Shown: positions 41,807 to 51,146, counted from the first letter of the stretch. The stretch is 64,000 bases of DNA from Oscillospiraceae bacterium (GCA_017466865.1 JAFTTI010000017.1:21085-85084); one strand, 5' to 3'. Notes: generated from the letters alone by a model not told the origin. Made by a program: numbers and translations.

Positions 41807-41834
41807 TTACAATTATTCTGAAAAATGATATGAT
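41806..41834 (+). promoter_or_regulatory. Promoter for the glycerophosphotransferase-like pair
   Basis: TTTACA (41806-41811) and TATGAT (41829-41834), 17-base spacer. Confidence 0.6.
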
Positions 41835-41874
41835 ATAGTTAAATGAAATCTGTCAAAAAAGAGGAGATGAAATT

Positions 41875-43191
41875 ATGCGCAGAGCGGTAAAACAAAGCCT
41901 TATGGAAATATTCTCGACACTTTACGAAGCACATAATTACATAAAGAATTTTATCGAAAAGGGAAAGACCGATGATTTACAGTCGCTTTTCGGGGATTGT
42001 CAGCAGACAGCGATACAACTCGGCTCTATAATAGAAGAATCCGAAGGCGAAGGATTTGTTACAGTTTCTCATCTTGAATCCTACTGCGAAGCCGTTTATG
42101 AAATCGCAACATCGGGCGAATTTGTTGCCTCAAAGATAAAGAAAACTCTTGACAGAAAACTTATGTCAGCAGAAAGCAGTGCTAAAAACGATATAAAGGT
42201 TAAGCTTGAAATTGTTTTTATGCCATATAAAGCGAGTATGTGGGACTCTTTAGAGAGTGTATGGAAAGCCGCTGATAAAGACGATATGTGCGATGCCTAT
42301 GTTGTTCCCATTCCTTATTATGATAAAAATTCCGATGGAACTTTAGGAAAATTTCATTATGAAGGAAAGGAATATCCCGACTATGTACCAGTAATCCATT
42401 ATGAAACCTATGATTTATCAAAGCGCAGACCTGATGTTATCTATATCCATAACCCTTATGATGAATACAATTTTGTAACAAGTGTTGACCCGAGATTTTA
42501 TTCTTCTGAACTTAAAAAATATACAGATTGTCTTGTATATATTCCTTACTATGTTTCAGATAAAAATGTAAATGCTGTCAGAACACATTATGTCCTTTCG
42601 GCAGGCGTTATAAATTCAGATAAGACAATTGTGCAATCTCCGAAATTTGCTGATTTATTTAAAAAGACACTTCTTTCACAATTCGGTGATACACCTGAAA
42701 ACAGAATGATTGTAAACGATAAGATTCAGGGACTCGGTTCACCTAAATTCGATGCCGTAAACACTCATAAAAAAGAAGATTATGAGATTCCTTCTGAATG
42801 GAAAGAGATAATAGGGGATAAAAAAGTTGTTCTTTATAACACACATCTCAGCATGCTTATGAAAGAATATTATCAGAAATTCATTCCTAAACTTAAAGAG
42901 GTTATAGAGTATTTCAGAAACCGTGATGATGTTGTTCTGTTGTGGCGTCCTCATCCGCTGACTATTTCAACAGCACAGTCTATGAACCCTGAAGCACTTG
43001 TTCCTTATATGGAAATAGTAAATGAATTTAAAGATAATAAATACGGAATATATGACGATACTTCAGATATGAACAGGGCAGTTGCCATATCTGACGCTTA
43101 TTACGGTTCATGGAGTTCTGTTATACCGATTTATAAAGAAACAGGAAAGCCTGTTATGATTCAGAATATAGATATAAGAGAGGATTTATAA
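41875..43191 (+). CDS. CDP-glycerol glycerophosphotransferase-like protein
   Basis: 438 residues. The C-terminal half (about 200-435) resembles the TagB/TagF GT-B fold that moves glycerol-phosphate onto wall polymers: a YNTHLSMLMKEYY strand, the conserved LLWRPHPL, and a nucleotide-site segment SDAYYGSWSSVIPIYKETG. The N-terminal 120 residues are helical and lack the membrane-binding end of true teichoic acid polymerases. The next gene, two bases on, encodes a propeller-like protein; I recall such pairs in Clostridia surface-polymer loci. The specific acceptor is unknown. Confidence 0.7.
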   Translation: MRRAVKQSLMEIFSTLYEAHNYIKNFIEKGKTDDLQSLFGDCQQTAIQLGSIIEESEGEGFVTVSHLESYCEAVYEIATSGEFVASKIKKTLDRKLMSAESSAKNDIKVKLEIVFMPYKASMWDSLESVWKAADKDDMCDAYVVPIPYYDKNSDGTLGKFHYEGKEYPDYVPVIHYETYDLSKRRPDVIYIHNPYDEYNFVTSVDPRFYSSELKKYTDCLVYIPYYVSDKNVNAVRTHYVLSAGVINSDKTIVQSPKFADLFKKTLLSQFGDTPENRMIVNDKIQGLGSPKFDAVNTHKKEDYEIPSEWKEIIGDKKVVLYNTHLSMLMKEYYQKFIPKLKEVIEYFRNRDDVVLLWRPHPLTISTAQSMNPEALVPYMEIVNEFKDNKYGIYDDTSDMNRAVAISDAYYGSWSSVIPIYKETGKPVMIQNIDIREDL

Positions 43192-43192
43192 A

Positions 43193-44374
43193 ATGAAAAA
43201 TCCGATAAACTTTTTTGATGCCGAACTTGTAAATAACGAATTATGGTTTTCAAATAAAAATTTCAATGCACTTATGAAGATGAATTCAGAAACAGGCGAA
43301 ACAGAAATGGTTTCAACATTTGAAGGATTTTCGCCTGAAGAGGAAAATCTTCATATAAAAACAATCCTCAGCGGTGATCTTCTGATTTTTATTCCTTATT
43401 TAAAAAATACAATACACATATGGAATATTCAGAAGAATTGTTTTGAGAAAAGCGTCGATATAGACAACAAACAATCTTCTGTTTTTATAAATGCTTTTAA
43501 GGATGATAACGATATTATCTGGATTTTACCGAATAAATTATCCGATCCCATTGTTCTTTTTGATATAAATAAAAGAACAACATCTGCTTTCTTCGGAATA
43601 AAAGAAGAGTCTGATTCTGAAAATATCAGTGATATTATACTATGGTCGATAAGCCTTAAATACCAAAAAAACCATATATATATTAATTCAACCAAGAATA
43701 ACATATGTTTTTATGTTGATTGTAACACGAAAAAAACAGGGAAAATAATTTTACCCGATAAATTTCCTGTTATGTCGGTTTTTCCTTGTGATGATAAAAT
43801 TTATTTTTCTTTATCACGGATGTCCGATATTTTCGAATGGAATGCAGAAAAAAAATCATATATAAGATACGAAATCGATAACAAGTTGAAACAGGGCGAA
43901 TGTTATTACGCTGATATCATAAAAAGGGAAAACAAGCTTGTTATCATTCCTTGTCATTCTGATGATATAATCATTTATGATATCGAAAAAAGAGAATATG
44001 AAAAGCTTATATTCCCCGAAAACTTTGAAAGAACAAACCCTAATGCTATGTTTGCGTTTTACAGAGAAAAAGGGAATGAGATTTTCGTTTTTCCGTTAGG
44101 ATGCAATCATCTCATAAAGATAAATACGGATGATTTTACTCTTTCGACTGTTCTGTTTGTATTGTCAGATTCTTTTGAAAAGTATTCAGAAGATATTATA
44201 AACAAGGTCTTTGAAAAGAACTATCATTCGGGGCTTGATGAATTTTTTGCATACAAAGAAACTCTGGGTATGTTTATAGACAAACTTGTTTCAGAAAAAA
44301 GTTCTGATGATAAATCTGACAATGAAAATGCGGGAGAGAAAATCCATAACTATATAGTTTCACTTTTCAGATAA
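43193..44374 (+). CDS. Beta-propeller-like protein
   Basis: 393 residues without signal peptide or membrane helix. Recurring strand pairs of the kind DNDIIWILPN, DDKIYFSLSRMSDIFEW and NKLVIIPCHSDDIIIYD, each followed by aromatic/charged turns, suggest a five- to seven-bladed propeller. The last 60 residues are helical and acidic. Translation is coupled to the glycerophosphotransferase-like gene (one base between stop and start), so a physical or functional partnership is likely. Function unknown. Confidence 0.65.
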   Translation: MKNPINFFDAELVNNELWFSNKNFNALMKMNSETGETEMVSTFEGFSPEEENLHIKTILSGDLLIFIPYLKNTIHIWNIQKNCFEKSVDIDNKQSSVFINAFKDDNDIIWILPNKLSDPIVLFDINKRTTSAFFGIKEESDSENISDIILWSISLKYQKNHIYINSTKNNICFYVDCNTKKTGKIILPDKFPVMSVFPCDDKIYFSLSRMSDIFEWNAEKKSYIRYEIDNKLKQGECYYADIIKRENKLVIIPCHSDDIIIYDIEKREYEKLIFPENFERTNPNAMFAFYREKGNEIFVFPLGCNHLIKINTDDFTLSTVLFVLSDSFEKYSEDIINKVFEKNYHSGLDEFFAYKETLGMFIDKLVSEKSSDDKSDNENAGEKIHNYIVSLFR

Positions 44375-44377
44375 TTT

Positions 44378-44426
44378 AAAACCCACGACCTACGCCTTAC
44401 CAAGGCGTTGCCGTGGGTTGTTTTTA
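44378..44426. terminator. Bidirectional nested terminator
   Basis: Outer arms AAACCCACG (from 44378) and CGTGGGTT (from 44412) enclose an inner ACGCCTT/AAGGCGT stem; T-runs on both strands, between convergent genes. Confidence 0.88.
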
Positions 44427-44972
44427 TAAAAGTATTTCTTCAACAAAAATTCCTGCATCTGCAGAGTAATCTTCTGAAAGCGGAAAATAACTATACTGAC
44501 TTTCTGAACCAAAATCAAAAATCATAACTGTATGATTATCTTTTGGAAAATGATATTCCGCTATTATATCCATATTATCGGGTGAGGGAATACCGCCCTC
44601 TGCTTCTGCTTTTTTACAGAGTTCGCCATAAACAGATAAGGCGTTATTTTCTGTCGGAAAATGAAAATTCACTCCGCAAAGTCCGTCTTTATCAGTAACA
44701 CAGATTATGAGATAGCCATTGTATTTTTCATCAAAGGTAATGTCGTTATATGTATATAAAGTCTGATTTTCATAAGGTCTTGTTTCATAACTTTTCTCGT
44801 CATACGGAATAGATGAAAGGACAGATTCGACCTGCGTTTCTGTCATTCCCCAGCGGAGTTCTGAAAGTCCGCCTGTAAGGTCGGTTTCGTCAGGACTACC
44901 GTCAGCAAAGACATTTACAGACATAAAAGAGCAGGTTATTACTGCTAAAACAACTGATAAAAATTTTTTCAT
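44424..44972 (-). CDS. Secreted protein of unknown function
   Basis: 182 residues with a signal peptide (MKKFLSVVLAVITCSFMSVNVFA, cleavage near residue 23). The domain opens LRWGMTETQVESVLSS, a pattern seen in small lipoprotein-like domains that follow 'WGMT/S-x-x-E-V', then mixed alpha/beta sequence. There is no lipobox cysteine, so it is soluble or wall-trapped. Not assigned to a pathway. Confidence 0.75.
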   Translation of the reverse strand: MKKFLSVVLAVITCSFMSVNVFADGSPDETDLTGGLSELRWGMTETQVESVLSSIPYDEKSYETRPYENQTLYTYNDITFDEKYNGYLIICVTDKDGLCGVNFHFPTENNALSVYGELCKKAEAEGGIPSPDNMDIIAEYHFPKDNHTVMIFDFGSESQYSYFPLSEDYSADAGIFVEEILL

Positions 44973-45011
44973 TTTTCTTTCTCCCTTTCGTAAAAACTCT
45001 TTACATATCCG

Positions 45012-45039
45012 ATTATATCACTACAAAGAAAAAAGTAAA
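45012..45039 (-). promoter_or_regulatory. Promoter for the small secreted protein at 44424
   Basis: Minus strand TTTACT (45039-45034) and TATAAT (45017-45012), 16-base spacer. Confidence 0.5.
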
Positions 45040-45103
45040 TATGAAAATTAAAACTGTAATTAATTTGTAAATCCGCTGACATTTTTCTGTAACTATTTTT
45101 CTG

Positions 45104-45132
45104 TTGAAATATCCGTTTCTTTATGGTATAAT
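45104..45132 (+). promoter_or_regulatory. Sigma-A promoter for the moxR operon
   Basis: TTGAAA (45104-45109) and TATAAT (45127-45132), 17-base spacer, 32 bases before the moxR start. Confidence 0.8.
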
Positions 45133-45164
45133 CCTTACAACATATACAAGGGGAGAATAGCTTT

Positions 45165-46082
45165 ATGACAGATAAATTAAGAAATCACATAAGCGATTAT
45201 TTTGTCGGAAAAGAAGAAATTATAGAAAATTTACTCATTTGTCTTTTATCGGGCGGACATATACTTTTAGAGGGAGTTCCGGGTGTCGGAAAAACAACTT
45301 TGGCACTTACTCTCGCAAAATCCTTGAAATGCGATTTCGGAAGAATTCAGTTTACCCCCGACACACTCCCCACAGACATTATGGGAACGGAAATTTTCAA
45401 TATGAAAACGGGTGAGTTTGAATATCGTGAGGGTGCTGTTATGCATCAGATTATCCTTGCCGATGAAATAAACAGAACATCCCCGAAAACACAGTCAAGC
45501 CTTCTTGAAGCGATGGAAGAAGGTCAGACAACTGTCGGCGGAAAAAAATATAAACTTCCCGAGCCTTTTATGGTTATAGCAACAGAGAACCCTTCTGAAT
45601 TTATAGGAACATACAAACTCCCCGAAGCGCAGACAGACCGCTTTATGATGAAACTTACAGTGGGTTATCCCGATGAAAGTGAAGAAATGCGAATGGCTGA
45701 AAATATGCTTAATGGTAAAACAACCGACAACATAGAAAGCATTATGACCGCAGAAGATGTTATAGAAATGAAGAAAAAGGTTTCTGCTGTAAAGATAAAG
45801 GAAGAAGTCATCCGCTATGCAAGAAACATAGCCGATATGACAAGAAACGAAAGCAGGTTTGTTATGGGGATAAGCCCTCGTGCTGTGATTTCTCTTATAA
45901 AAGCATCACAGGCAAAAGCTTTTTTGTCAGGCAGAGATTATGTAAAACCCGATGATATAAAGGCGGTAGCACCTTATGTTTTATCACATCGCTTAACTCT
46001 TACATCAGAAGCGAAAATCGCAAAGGAAAACAAAGAGGATATAATAACTAAACTTATAAACAAAACAAAAGTTCCTATTTAA
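45165..46082 (+). CDS. MoxR-family AAA+ ATPase
   Basis: 305 residues: Walker A EGVPGVGKTTLA (about 36-47), Walker B ILADEINRTSPKTQ, sensor motif ATENPSEFIGTYKLPEAQTDRF, and the lid domain with FVMGISPRAVISL. MoxR proteins act as chaperone-like remodellers for partner complexes. It opens the conserved moxR-DUF58-transglutaminase operon, presumably working on the two proteins encoded next. Confidence 0.93.
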   Translation: MTDKLRNHISDYFVGKEEIIENLLICLLSGGHILLEGVPGVGKTTLALTLAKSLKCDFGRIQFTPDTLPTDIMGTEIFNMKTGEFEYREGAVMHQIILADEINRTSPKTQSSLLEAMEEGQTTVGGKKYKLPEPFMVIATENPSEFIGTYKLPEAQTDRFMMKLTVGYPDESEEMRMAENMLNGKTTDNIESIMTAEDVIEMKKKVSAVKIKEEVIRYARNIADMTRNESRFVMGISPRAVISLIKASQAKAFLSGRDYVKPDDIKAVAPYVLSHRLTLTSEAKIAKENKEDIITKLINKTKVPI

Positions 46083-46096
46083 GAAAGGAAATTTTT

Positions 46097-47263
46097 ATGA
46101 GAAGAAACAGGATTATATGGTTTTGTCTGTGGATACTTTCCCTTGTCGGAATAAGTTTTTACGGCGGAATTATAAGTTACGGCTTTTTCATAGCAGTAAC
46201 TGCTGTTCCTGTTTTTTCTCTTTTTTATCTTCTTTTGGTTTATGCACTTTTTCATATATGGCAGAATGTCGAAAGGCGCTATGTTTCGGTAAACGAACCC
46301 GTTAAATACAAATTCTCGCTTGTAAACGAATGTCCGCTTTTGTTTACAGGGATAAGGGTGAGATATTTTTCGGACTTTTCAAAAGTGACCGATTTTTCCG
46401 ATGAGCCTCAATATGAACTTATGCCCGAAAGCCGAATAGAAAAAAAGACAACCCTTATATGTAAATACAGAGGAGAGTATGATATAGGTATAAAAGAGAT
46501 AGAAATAGAAGACTATTTCCGCCTTTTCAGAATAAGATACAAGAATAAGGAATGTGTCCACGCTGTTGTAAAACCACAACTTGTAAAGACCGATAAAATA
46601 GGCGATATAGAACTTTCAGAGGCGGTTTCTGACTCTTTCAGCAAAAAAACAGAACCTGATGTTTTAAGCCGTGAATATGTTATTGGCGACGACAGAAGAT
46701 TTATAAACTGGAGTCAGTCGGCAAGAATAAACACCCTTATGACAAGAGAATATACAGGTGTTTCGCATAACGAAATCGCGATAATAACAGATACTTTCAG
46801 AAACAGAGAAAACAGAGAAGAATTCATCCCGACAGAAAATAAAATCCTTGAAACCACTCTTGCTATCTCATATTATTTCAGCAGAAATAATATCCCCGCT
46901 TCTGAATATCATTATCAGCAGGGGCTTGTGAGAGTTTCAATAGAAGACAGTTTTCATTTTGATGAATTTTATGAAAATATATCCGCTGTTTCTTTCGATA
47001 AAAGAAGCAGCCACTTACTCCTCCTTGAAGAAATATGCGAAAATGGGGATATTTTGAGAAGTTCTATGGCTTTTCTTGTTCTCTCTTCGTGGAACAGTGA
47101 TACAGAAAAAATAATCAGAACTTTCTCTGAAAACGGAGTTTCAACTATAATCTGTTTTATAACGGATGATAACGAAAAGCTCCCTGATTTATCGGGATAT
47201 AAAGGAATAAGGCTTATAGGAATTTCACCCTATGCCGATTTAACGGAGGGCATAGGCTTATGA
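46097..47263 (+). CDS. DUF58 protein
   Basis: 388 residues with two membrane helices at the N-terminus (about 5-55), a beta-rich extracytoplasmic or membrane-proximal part, and the DUF58 core GDDRRFINWSQSARINTLMTREYTG. This is a von Willebrand-A-like domain usually encoded with moxR. It is likely a partner of the MoxR ATPase and the transglutaminase-like protein; the process is not established. It overlaps the next gene by four bases (ATGA). Confidence 0.9.
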   Translation: MRRNRIIWFCLWILSLVGISFYGGIISYGFFIAVTAVPVFSLFYLLLVYALFHIWQNVERRYVSVNEPVKYKFSLVNECPLLFTGIRVRYFSDFSKVTDFSDEPQYELMPESRIEKKTTLICKYRGEYDIGIKEIEIEDYFRLFRIRYKNKECVHAVVKPQLVKTDKIGDIELSEAVSDSFSKKTEPDVLSREYVIGDDRRFINWSQSARINTLMTREYTGVSHNEIAIITDTFRNRENREEFIPTENKILETTLAISYYFSRNNIPASEYHYQQGLVRVSIEDSFHFDEFYENISAVSFDKRSSHLLLLEEICENGDILRSSMAFLVLSSWNSDTEKIIRTFSENGVSTIICFITDDNEKLPDLSGYKGIRLIGISPYADLTEGIGL

Positions 47264-49443
47264 TTTTTTTATATGACATAATAAGTATAATTCCGCTGTC
47301 TTTTATTTTACTTATGCTTTTTGGCATAAATCTTAACATTCCGCAGAATATAACGGGGTATATTATAAGCGCTGTCTTTTCTTTGTGGATAATAATTCTT
47401 AAAAACACAGGAAAGAAATCAAGGCTTATAAATATAGGTGTAGTTACCGTTTTCATAATCGGAATAACCCTTGTTTTAAAGACAGAACAAAGACAGTTTC
47501 TGATAACAGAATATGGCTATCTTTTATATGTGATTCTTCTTTCGGTGATAGGATTTATTATAGGAATACTTTCGCAGAAAACCTTGTGGATGAAAAGAGT
47601 TATCTCACTTTCGCTTTTTGCATATTCAGTTTCGGCGATGATTTTAAAGTGGAAAATAACAAAGATTTTATTCGCTTTTATCTGTTTTGTAATTTTAATT
47701 CATATAGCGGAAGAAGTTCAGAAAAGGTGGAAAAAAGAAGGAACATTCTCACTCAAAGAACATATCGCGAGAATTTCACCTATGCTGATAATTCTTTGTG
47801 TGGCAATTTATTTTATTCCCGTTTCTGATAAGCCTTATGACTGGCAGTTTGCAAAGGATATTTATAATAAAGCTGTTGTCATAGTAAACAGATTTTCGGG
47901 ATTTATAACACACCCCAAAGAAGAATACGGCAATATAGGTTTTTCTGAAAACGGCGGTTTTTCGGGGAATATCAAGGATAATAACGAAGAAGTTCTTTTC
48001 GTTTCTTCTGATAATTCAGGCGCTAAGAATTTAAGGCTTACAGGCGTTGTTTCAGAAAAGTTTGACGGCAGAAAGTGGATATTTGACACAAAGAAGAAAA
48101 GCGATGATAAAATGCTTGATACTTTAGAAACAACATCCGCTATCAGAAAATACGATGAAAAACATCAGTATGACTATATGAGAAAAGTAACCCTTTCTTA
48201 TGAAAACCGACTTTACAATACAAAATATATCTTTGCGCCACAAAAGATGTTAGTTGAACCTTATATAAAAGGCAACCCCTCATATAAGGATAAAAACAGC
48301 AGTATAATTTCTGATAAAAGACTAAGTTACGGCGACAGATACTATGTTTCATACTATATTTTGAATTCCGCAAACCCAGAACTTATTTCGCTTCTATATA
48401 AGGCGGAAGAAATTTCAGAAGAAGAATGGAACAAAAATCTTAAAAGAGAGGGTATAAGCGGATATTCTTACAGTGACTATAAAGCCTACCGACAGAGTAT
48501 CTATGAAAATTATCTTGATACAGACGGCGTTTCAAATGAGGTTTATAAGATAATTTCTGAAATAAAGAAAAATTCAGATAATCGCTATGAGATGATGACG
48601 AATTTAGGTGAGTATTTAAGTGGATTTGAATACACCACAGAAACATCGCTCCTACCCGAATATGTTAATGACGGAAAAAGTTATCTCGATTATTTTCTTT
48701 TAGAGTCAAAAGAGGGATACTGTATGCACTACGCTACGGCGTTTGTTCTTATGGCGAGAGAAATGGGCGTTCCTTGCCGTTATGTTCAGGGATATTCCGC
48801 GGTTATTAAAAATCCCGACGGAACTGTTGTTTTAAACAAAAACGCACACGCCTGGCCCGAGGTTTATTTCGATAATGTTGGATGGATAGCGTTTGAGGCA
48901 ACGCCCGGATATTCTGTCGGCAACGGCTGGAAGGTTATAGGCAGTGGCGGTGGAATAAATATGTCTCCTCCCGAAAAAGAAGATGTTCCTCAGAATAACG
49001 AAACAATCCCTGATGAAATTATCACAGAAGAAAAGAAATTTGATGTAAGATTTATAGTAATTCCCGTTGTCTGTGTTATAGGATTTTTGTGTTTATTCTT
49101 TGTTTTAAACCGCATTTTTTCAAAAGTGAAATATCAGAGAATGGGGCAGAAAGAAAAGTTTTTGCATCTTACAGAAGAAAATCTGAAACTGCTTCGTTTC
49201 CTCGGATTTTCTGTAAATAAAGGCGAAACTTTATCTGAATACAAAGAAAGACTTTTAAGATCAGAAAAATATGATTTCTCTGTAAATTCAGAGTGTATTT
49301 CTATCTATGAGGAATATCTTTATGCCGACAGAGAAATCACAGAGGATGATGCAAAACTCATAGAAAAAGCACATAACACTTTAAGAGAGTTTGTCGGAAA
49401 GACAAATTTAAGATACAGACTATTTCTTGTGTTTATGAGGTAA
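47260..49443 (+). CDS. TgpA-like membrane transglutaminase
   Basis: 727 residues: six or seven N-terminal membrane helices (about 1-195), a long extracytoplasmic region (about 205-590) with a transglutaminase-like catalytic core, one more helix (about 592-612) and a cytoplasmic tail. GYCMHYATAFVLMAREMGVPC holds nucleophile C488 and AHAWPEVYF holds H530, with the usual FEATPG after. Related TgpA is linked to envelope processes. Third gene of the operon, ended by a strong terminator. Confidence 0.9.
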   Translation: MIFLYDIISIIPLSFILLMLFGINLNIPQNITGYIISAVFSLWIIILKNTGKKSRLINIGVVTVFIIGITLVLKTEQRQFLITEYGYLLYVILLSVIGFIIGILSQKTLWMKRVISLSLFAYSVSAMILKWKITKILFAFICFVILIHIAEEVQKRWKKEGTFSLKEHIARISPMLIILCVAIYFIPVSDKPYDWQFAKDIYNKAVVIVNRFSGFITHPKEEYGNIGFSENGGFSGNIKDNNEEVLFVSSDNSGAKNLRLTGVVSEKFDGRKWIFDTKKKSDDKMLDTLETTSAIRKYDEKHQYDYMRKVTLSYENRLYNTKYIFAPQKMLVEPYIKGNPSYKDKNSSIISDKRLSYGDRYYVSYYILNSANPELISLLYKAEEISEEEWNKNLKREGISGYSYSDYKAYRQSIYENYLDTDGVSNEVYKIISEIKKNSDNRYEMMTNLGEYLSGFEYTTETSLLPEYVNDGKSYLDYFLLESKEGYCMHYATAFVLMAREMGVPCRYVQGYSAVIKNPDGTVVLNKNAHAWPEVYFDNVGWIAFEATPGYSVGNGWKVIGSGGGINMSPPEKEDVPQNNETIPDEIITEEKKFDVRFIVIPVVCVIGFLCLFFVLNRIFSKVKYQRMGQKEKFLHLTEENLKLLRFLGFSVNKGETLSEYKERLLRSEKYDFSVNSECISIYEEYLYADREITEDDAKLIEKAHNTLREFVGKTNLRYRLFLVFMR

Positions 49444-49444
49444 A

Positions 49445-49478
49445 AAAATCCTTGTCTTTATAGACAAGGATTTTTTTA
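49445..49478. terminator. Bidirectional terminator
   Basis: AAAATCCTTGTCT pairs with AGACAAGGATTTT around TTAT, with T-runs on both strands; separates the moxR operon from the convergent sigma-factor operon. Confidence 0.9.
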
Positions 49479-49487
49479 TTTTCAGTA

Positions 49488-50162
49488 TTAGTTTTCCTTC
49501 TTGACTCTTACTGATTTGCAGATCTCAAGTATTTCTTCTCTCGATAGGTTACTGTTTATATGAAGAATATAATCTCCGTTATCCCAGATAACACACAGTT
49601 CGCCTTCTTTAAATTCGGATATAAGATATTCCTGATTGTTTTCATCGAGATAAAACTCAACATTATCAAAATCAATATCCTTATAGGAATTCTTTGTATA
49701 CTGACCAAAATAGATATAATCGTCGTTATTTCTATAGCTTGTTGAAGCGAGCTCTCGTTCAGATGTCTGAAAAACCAACTCAAAGCCTTCAGGAAGATTG
49801 CCTATTTCGTAATGCTCGGTTATCTCGGTAGGTGTATTTTCTATATCACTTGCCGTTACCTTTAAATTATCAGAAAAAATATTCACTATAAAATTATGCA
49901 GAGGTTCACGAAATGCGGATACAGTGATGACAGAGGCTGCAAAAACTATAATTGATGCTGCCGCACAGACTCCGTACTTCAAGGTGTTGTTCATAAATGT
50001 ACCATACGGTCTGCGCTGCGTCTTTATAATTTTCCGGATTTTACGATTGTACTTTTCGGAATATTCATAACCATCGTCAGAAAGACTGTTCAAATATTCT
50101 TCTGTCTTGTCTGAATATACATCGCTAAGGGCTTTAATCATTGCTTCATTATCTTTAAACAT
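49488..50162 (-). CDS. Putative transmembrane anti-sigma factor
   Basis: 224 residues with a cytoplasmic N-terminus (about 1-60), one membrane helix (VCAAASIIVFAASVITVSAF, about 64-85) and an extracytoplasmic domain of the DUF4367 type (ENTPTEITEHYEIGNLPEGFEL, then repeated strands). It overlaps the sigma-factor gene by eight bases. By analogy with such pairs it would hold the sigma factor at the membrane until a signal reaches the outer domain. Confidence 0.8.
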   Translation of the reverse strand: MFKDNEAMIKALSDVYSDKTEEYLNSLSDDGYEYSEKYNRKIRKIIKTQRRPYGTFMNNTLKYGVCAAASIIVFAASVITVSAFREPLHNFIVNIFSDNLKVTASDIENTPTEITEHYEIGNLPEGFELVFQTSERELASTSYRNNDDYIYFGQYTKNSYKDIDFDNVEFYLDENNQEYLISEFKEGELCVIWDNGDYILHINSNLSREEILEICKSVRVKKEN

Positions 50163-50673
50163 AATCTTCTCCTTTGATTTTTTTCATAAGACTGTTTCTT
50201 GCCTCGGACATTCGTTGTCTTGCCGTACCTTCCTTTATGTTGAGAATATTGCCGATTTCACGAAAGCTCATATTCATAATGCAACGAAGATAAAGCATTT
50301 CCTGTTCCTTTTCAGACAGAGAGGATATAGCTTTTTTCAGCAAGTTATAGTCTGAAATTGTTTCGATGTTTTCTATATCTGCAATTTCTGTATACTCGGC
50401 ATCATGGTCTGCAATAAATCTTTTTTCTTTTCTGAGAATATCTGTCGCTGCATTTCTGATTACAATAACACAGTAGTTTTTTATCTTTTCCGAAGGGAAA
50501 GATGATATATTCGAAAAGTTTTTTGATATATTCAGAAAAGCTGTTGACAACGCATCCTCTGCAAGTTCATGGCTGTGAAGAATATCCATTGCAACTTTAT
50601 ACATTATCCTGTTGTATTTATAGTACAGCATTTCAAATTGTTTTCTGTCGCTATCATTATCTATTACTGTCAT
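50155..50673 (-). CDS. ECF-type RNA polymerase sigma factor
   Basis: 172 residues with region 2 (FEMLYYKYNRIMYKVAMDIL, HELAEDALSTAFL) and region 4 (LSEKEQEMLYLRCIMNMSFREI, then GTARQRMSEARNSLM helix-turn-helix). This is an extracytoplasmic-function sigma factor. GGTGAGG precedes the ATG. Its targets are not evident; an autoregulated promoter may be the one at 50708-50737. Confidence 0.92.
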   Translation of the reverse strand: MTVIDNDSDRKQFEMLYYKYNRIMYKVAMDILHSHELAEDALSTAFLNISKNFSNISSFPSEKIKNYCVIVIRNAATDILRKEKRFIADHDAEYTEIADIENIETISDYNLLKKAISSLSEKEQEMLYLRCIMNMSFREIGNILNIKEGTARQRMSEARNSLMKKIKGEDYV

Positions 50674-50707
50674 AAAGCCTCACCTCACTTTTTTGCGCTT
50701 CTATTAA

Positions 50708-50737
50708 TTAATACGGATAAATATAGTGAAATGTCAG
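50708..50737 (-). promoter_or_regulatory. Promoter candidate for the sigma-factor operon
   Basis: Minus strand CTGACA (50737-50732) and TATTAA (50713-50708), 18-base spacer. It could be read by sigma-A or be the ECF target. Confidence 0.4.
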
Positions 50738-50801
50738 AAAAAATTTTGTGATTTGTTATTTTGGACAAGCAATTATCGTGTTTTTAGTATATATTAAAGA
50801 T

Positions 50802-50829
50802 AAAAGCCCGGTGTATAACCGGGCTTTTA
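50802..50829 (-). terminator. Terminator downstream of the tRNA fragment
   Basis: AAAAGCCCGG (50802-50811) pairs with CCGGGCTTTT (50819-50828). The T-run is on the minus strand, so it fits the end of a minus-strand tRNA transcript. Confidence 0.75.
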
Positions 50830-50849
50830 GACTTGTCAGGACTTTCGAC

Positions 50850-50897
50850 TGGAGCTTGTGACGGGATTCGAACCTGCGACCTGCTCATTACGAATGC
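50850..50897 (-). pseudogene. 3' half of a tRNA-Thr(CGU), candidate attachment-site scar
   Basis: Read on the minus strand this is an anticodon loop TTCGTAA (anticodon CGT at 50892-50890), variable region, T-arm GGTTCGAATC with one weakened pair, a 3' acceptor strand and an encoded CCA. No D-arm or 5' acceptor strand precedes it: the minus-strand bases before 50897 are A/T-rich and cannot pair. tRNA 3' halves are the classic crossover sites of tyrosine-integrase elements; the half left beside the original terminator marks one element boundary. The cobalamin operon lies on the element side. A short ORF end (IFEHIKKAA, stop at about 50950) next to it could be integrase debris but is too short to call. 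Confidence 0.65.
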
Positions 50898-51116
50898 TTT
50901 TTATCGCTCTTTGTGATTTTGTGTGAAGTGTCGCAAACGGCATAGTTATGCAGCTTTCTTGATGTGTTCAAAAATCTTTCGGGACGATTTTCAGGGATTT
51001 ATTGTAAAAATAAAACCCTGAAAAATCCCTTGGCAACTGTTTGAAATTCTGCTCATCTATGTTTATATCATATAATATGATTATTGAAATGTCAAGAGGA
51101 ATAAATTCATCAACCA

Positions 51117-51146
51117 TTGACAAATCCTCTCGCAAAGATGTATAAT
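51117..51146 (+). promoter_or_regulatory. Sigma-A promoter for the cobalamin operon
   Basis: TTGACA (51117-51122) and TATAAT (51141-51146), 18-base spacer; transcription would start about 20 bases before the riboswitch. Confidence 0.85.

Noticed and set aside
50895-50990. Integrase gene end next to the tRNA half
   Set aside because: A minus-strand frame ends KIFEHIKKAA before the tRNA half, but an in-frame stop lies about 14 codons upstream; too short to claim more than possible debris.
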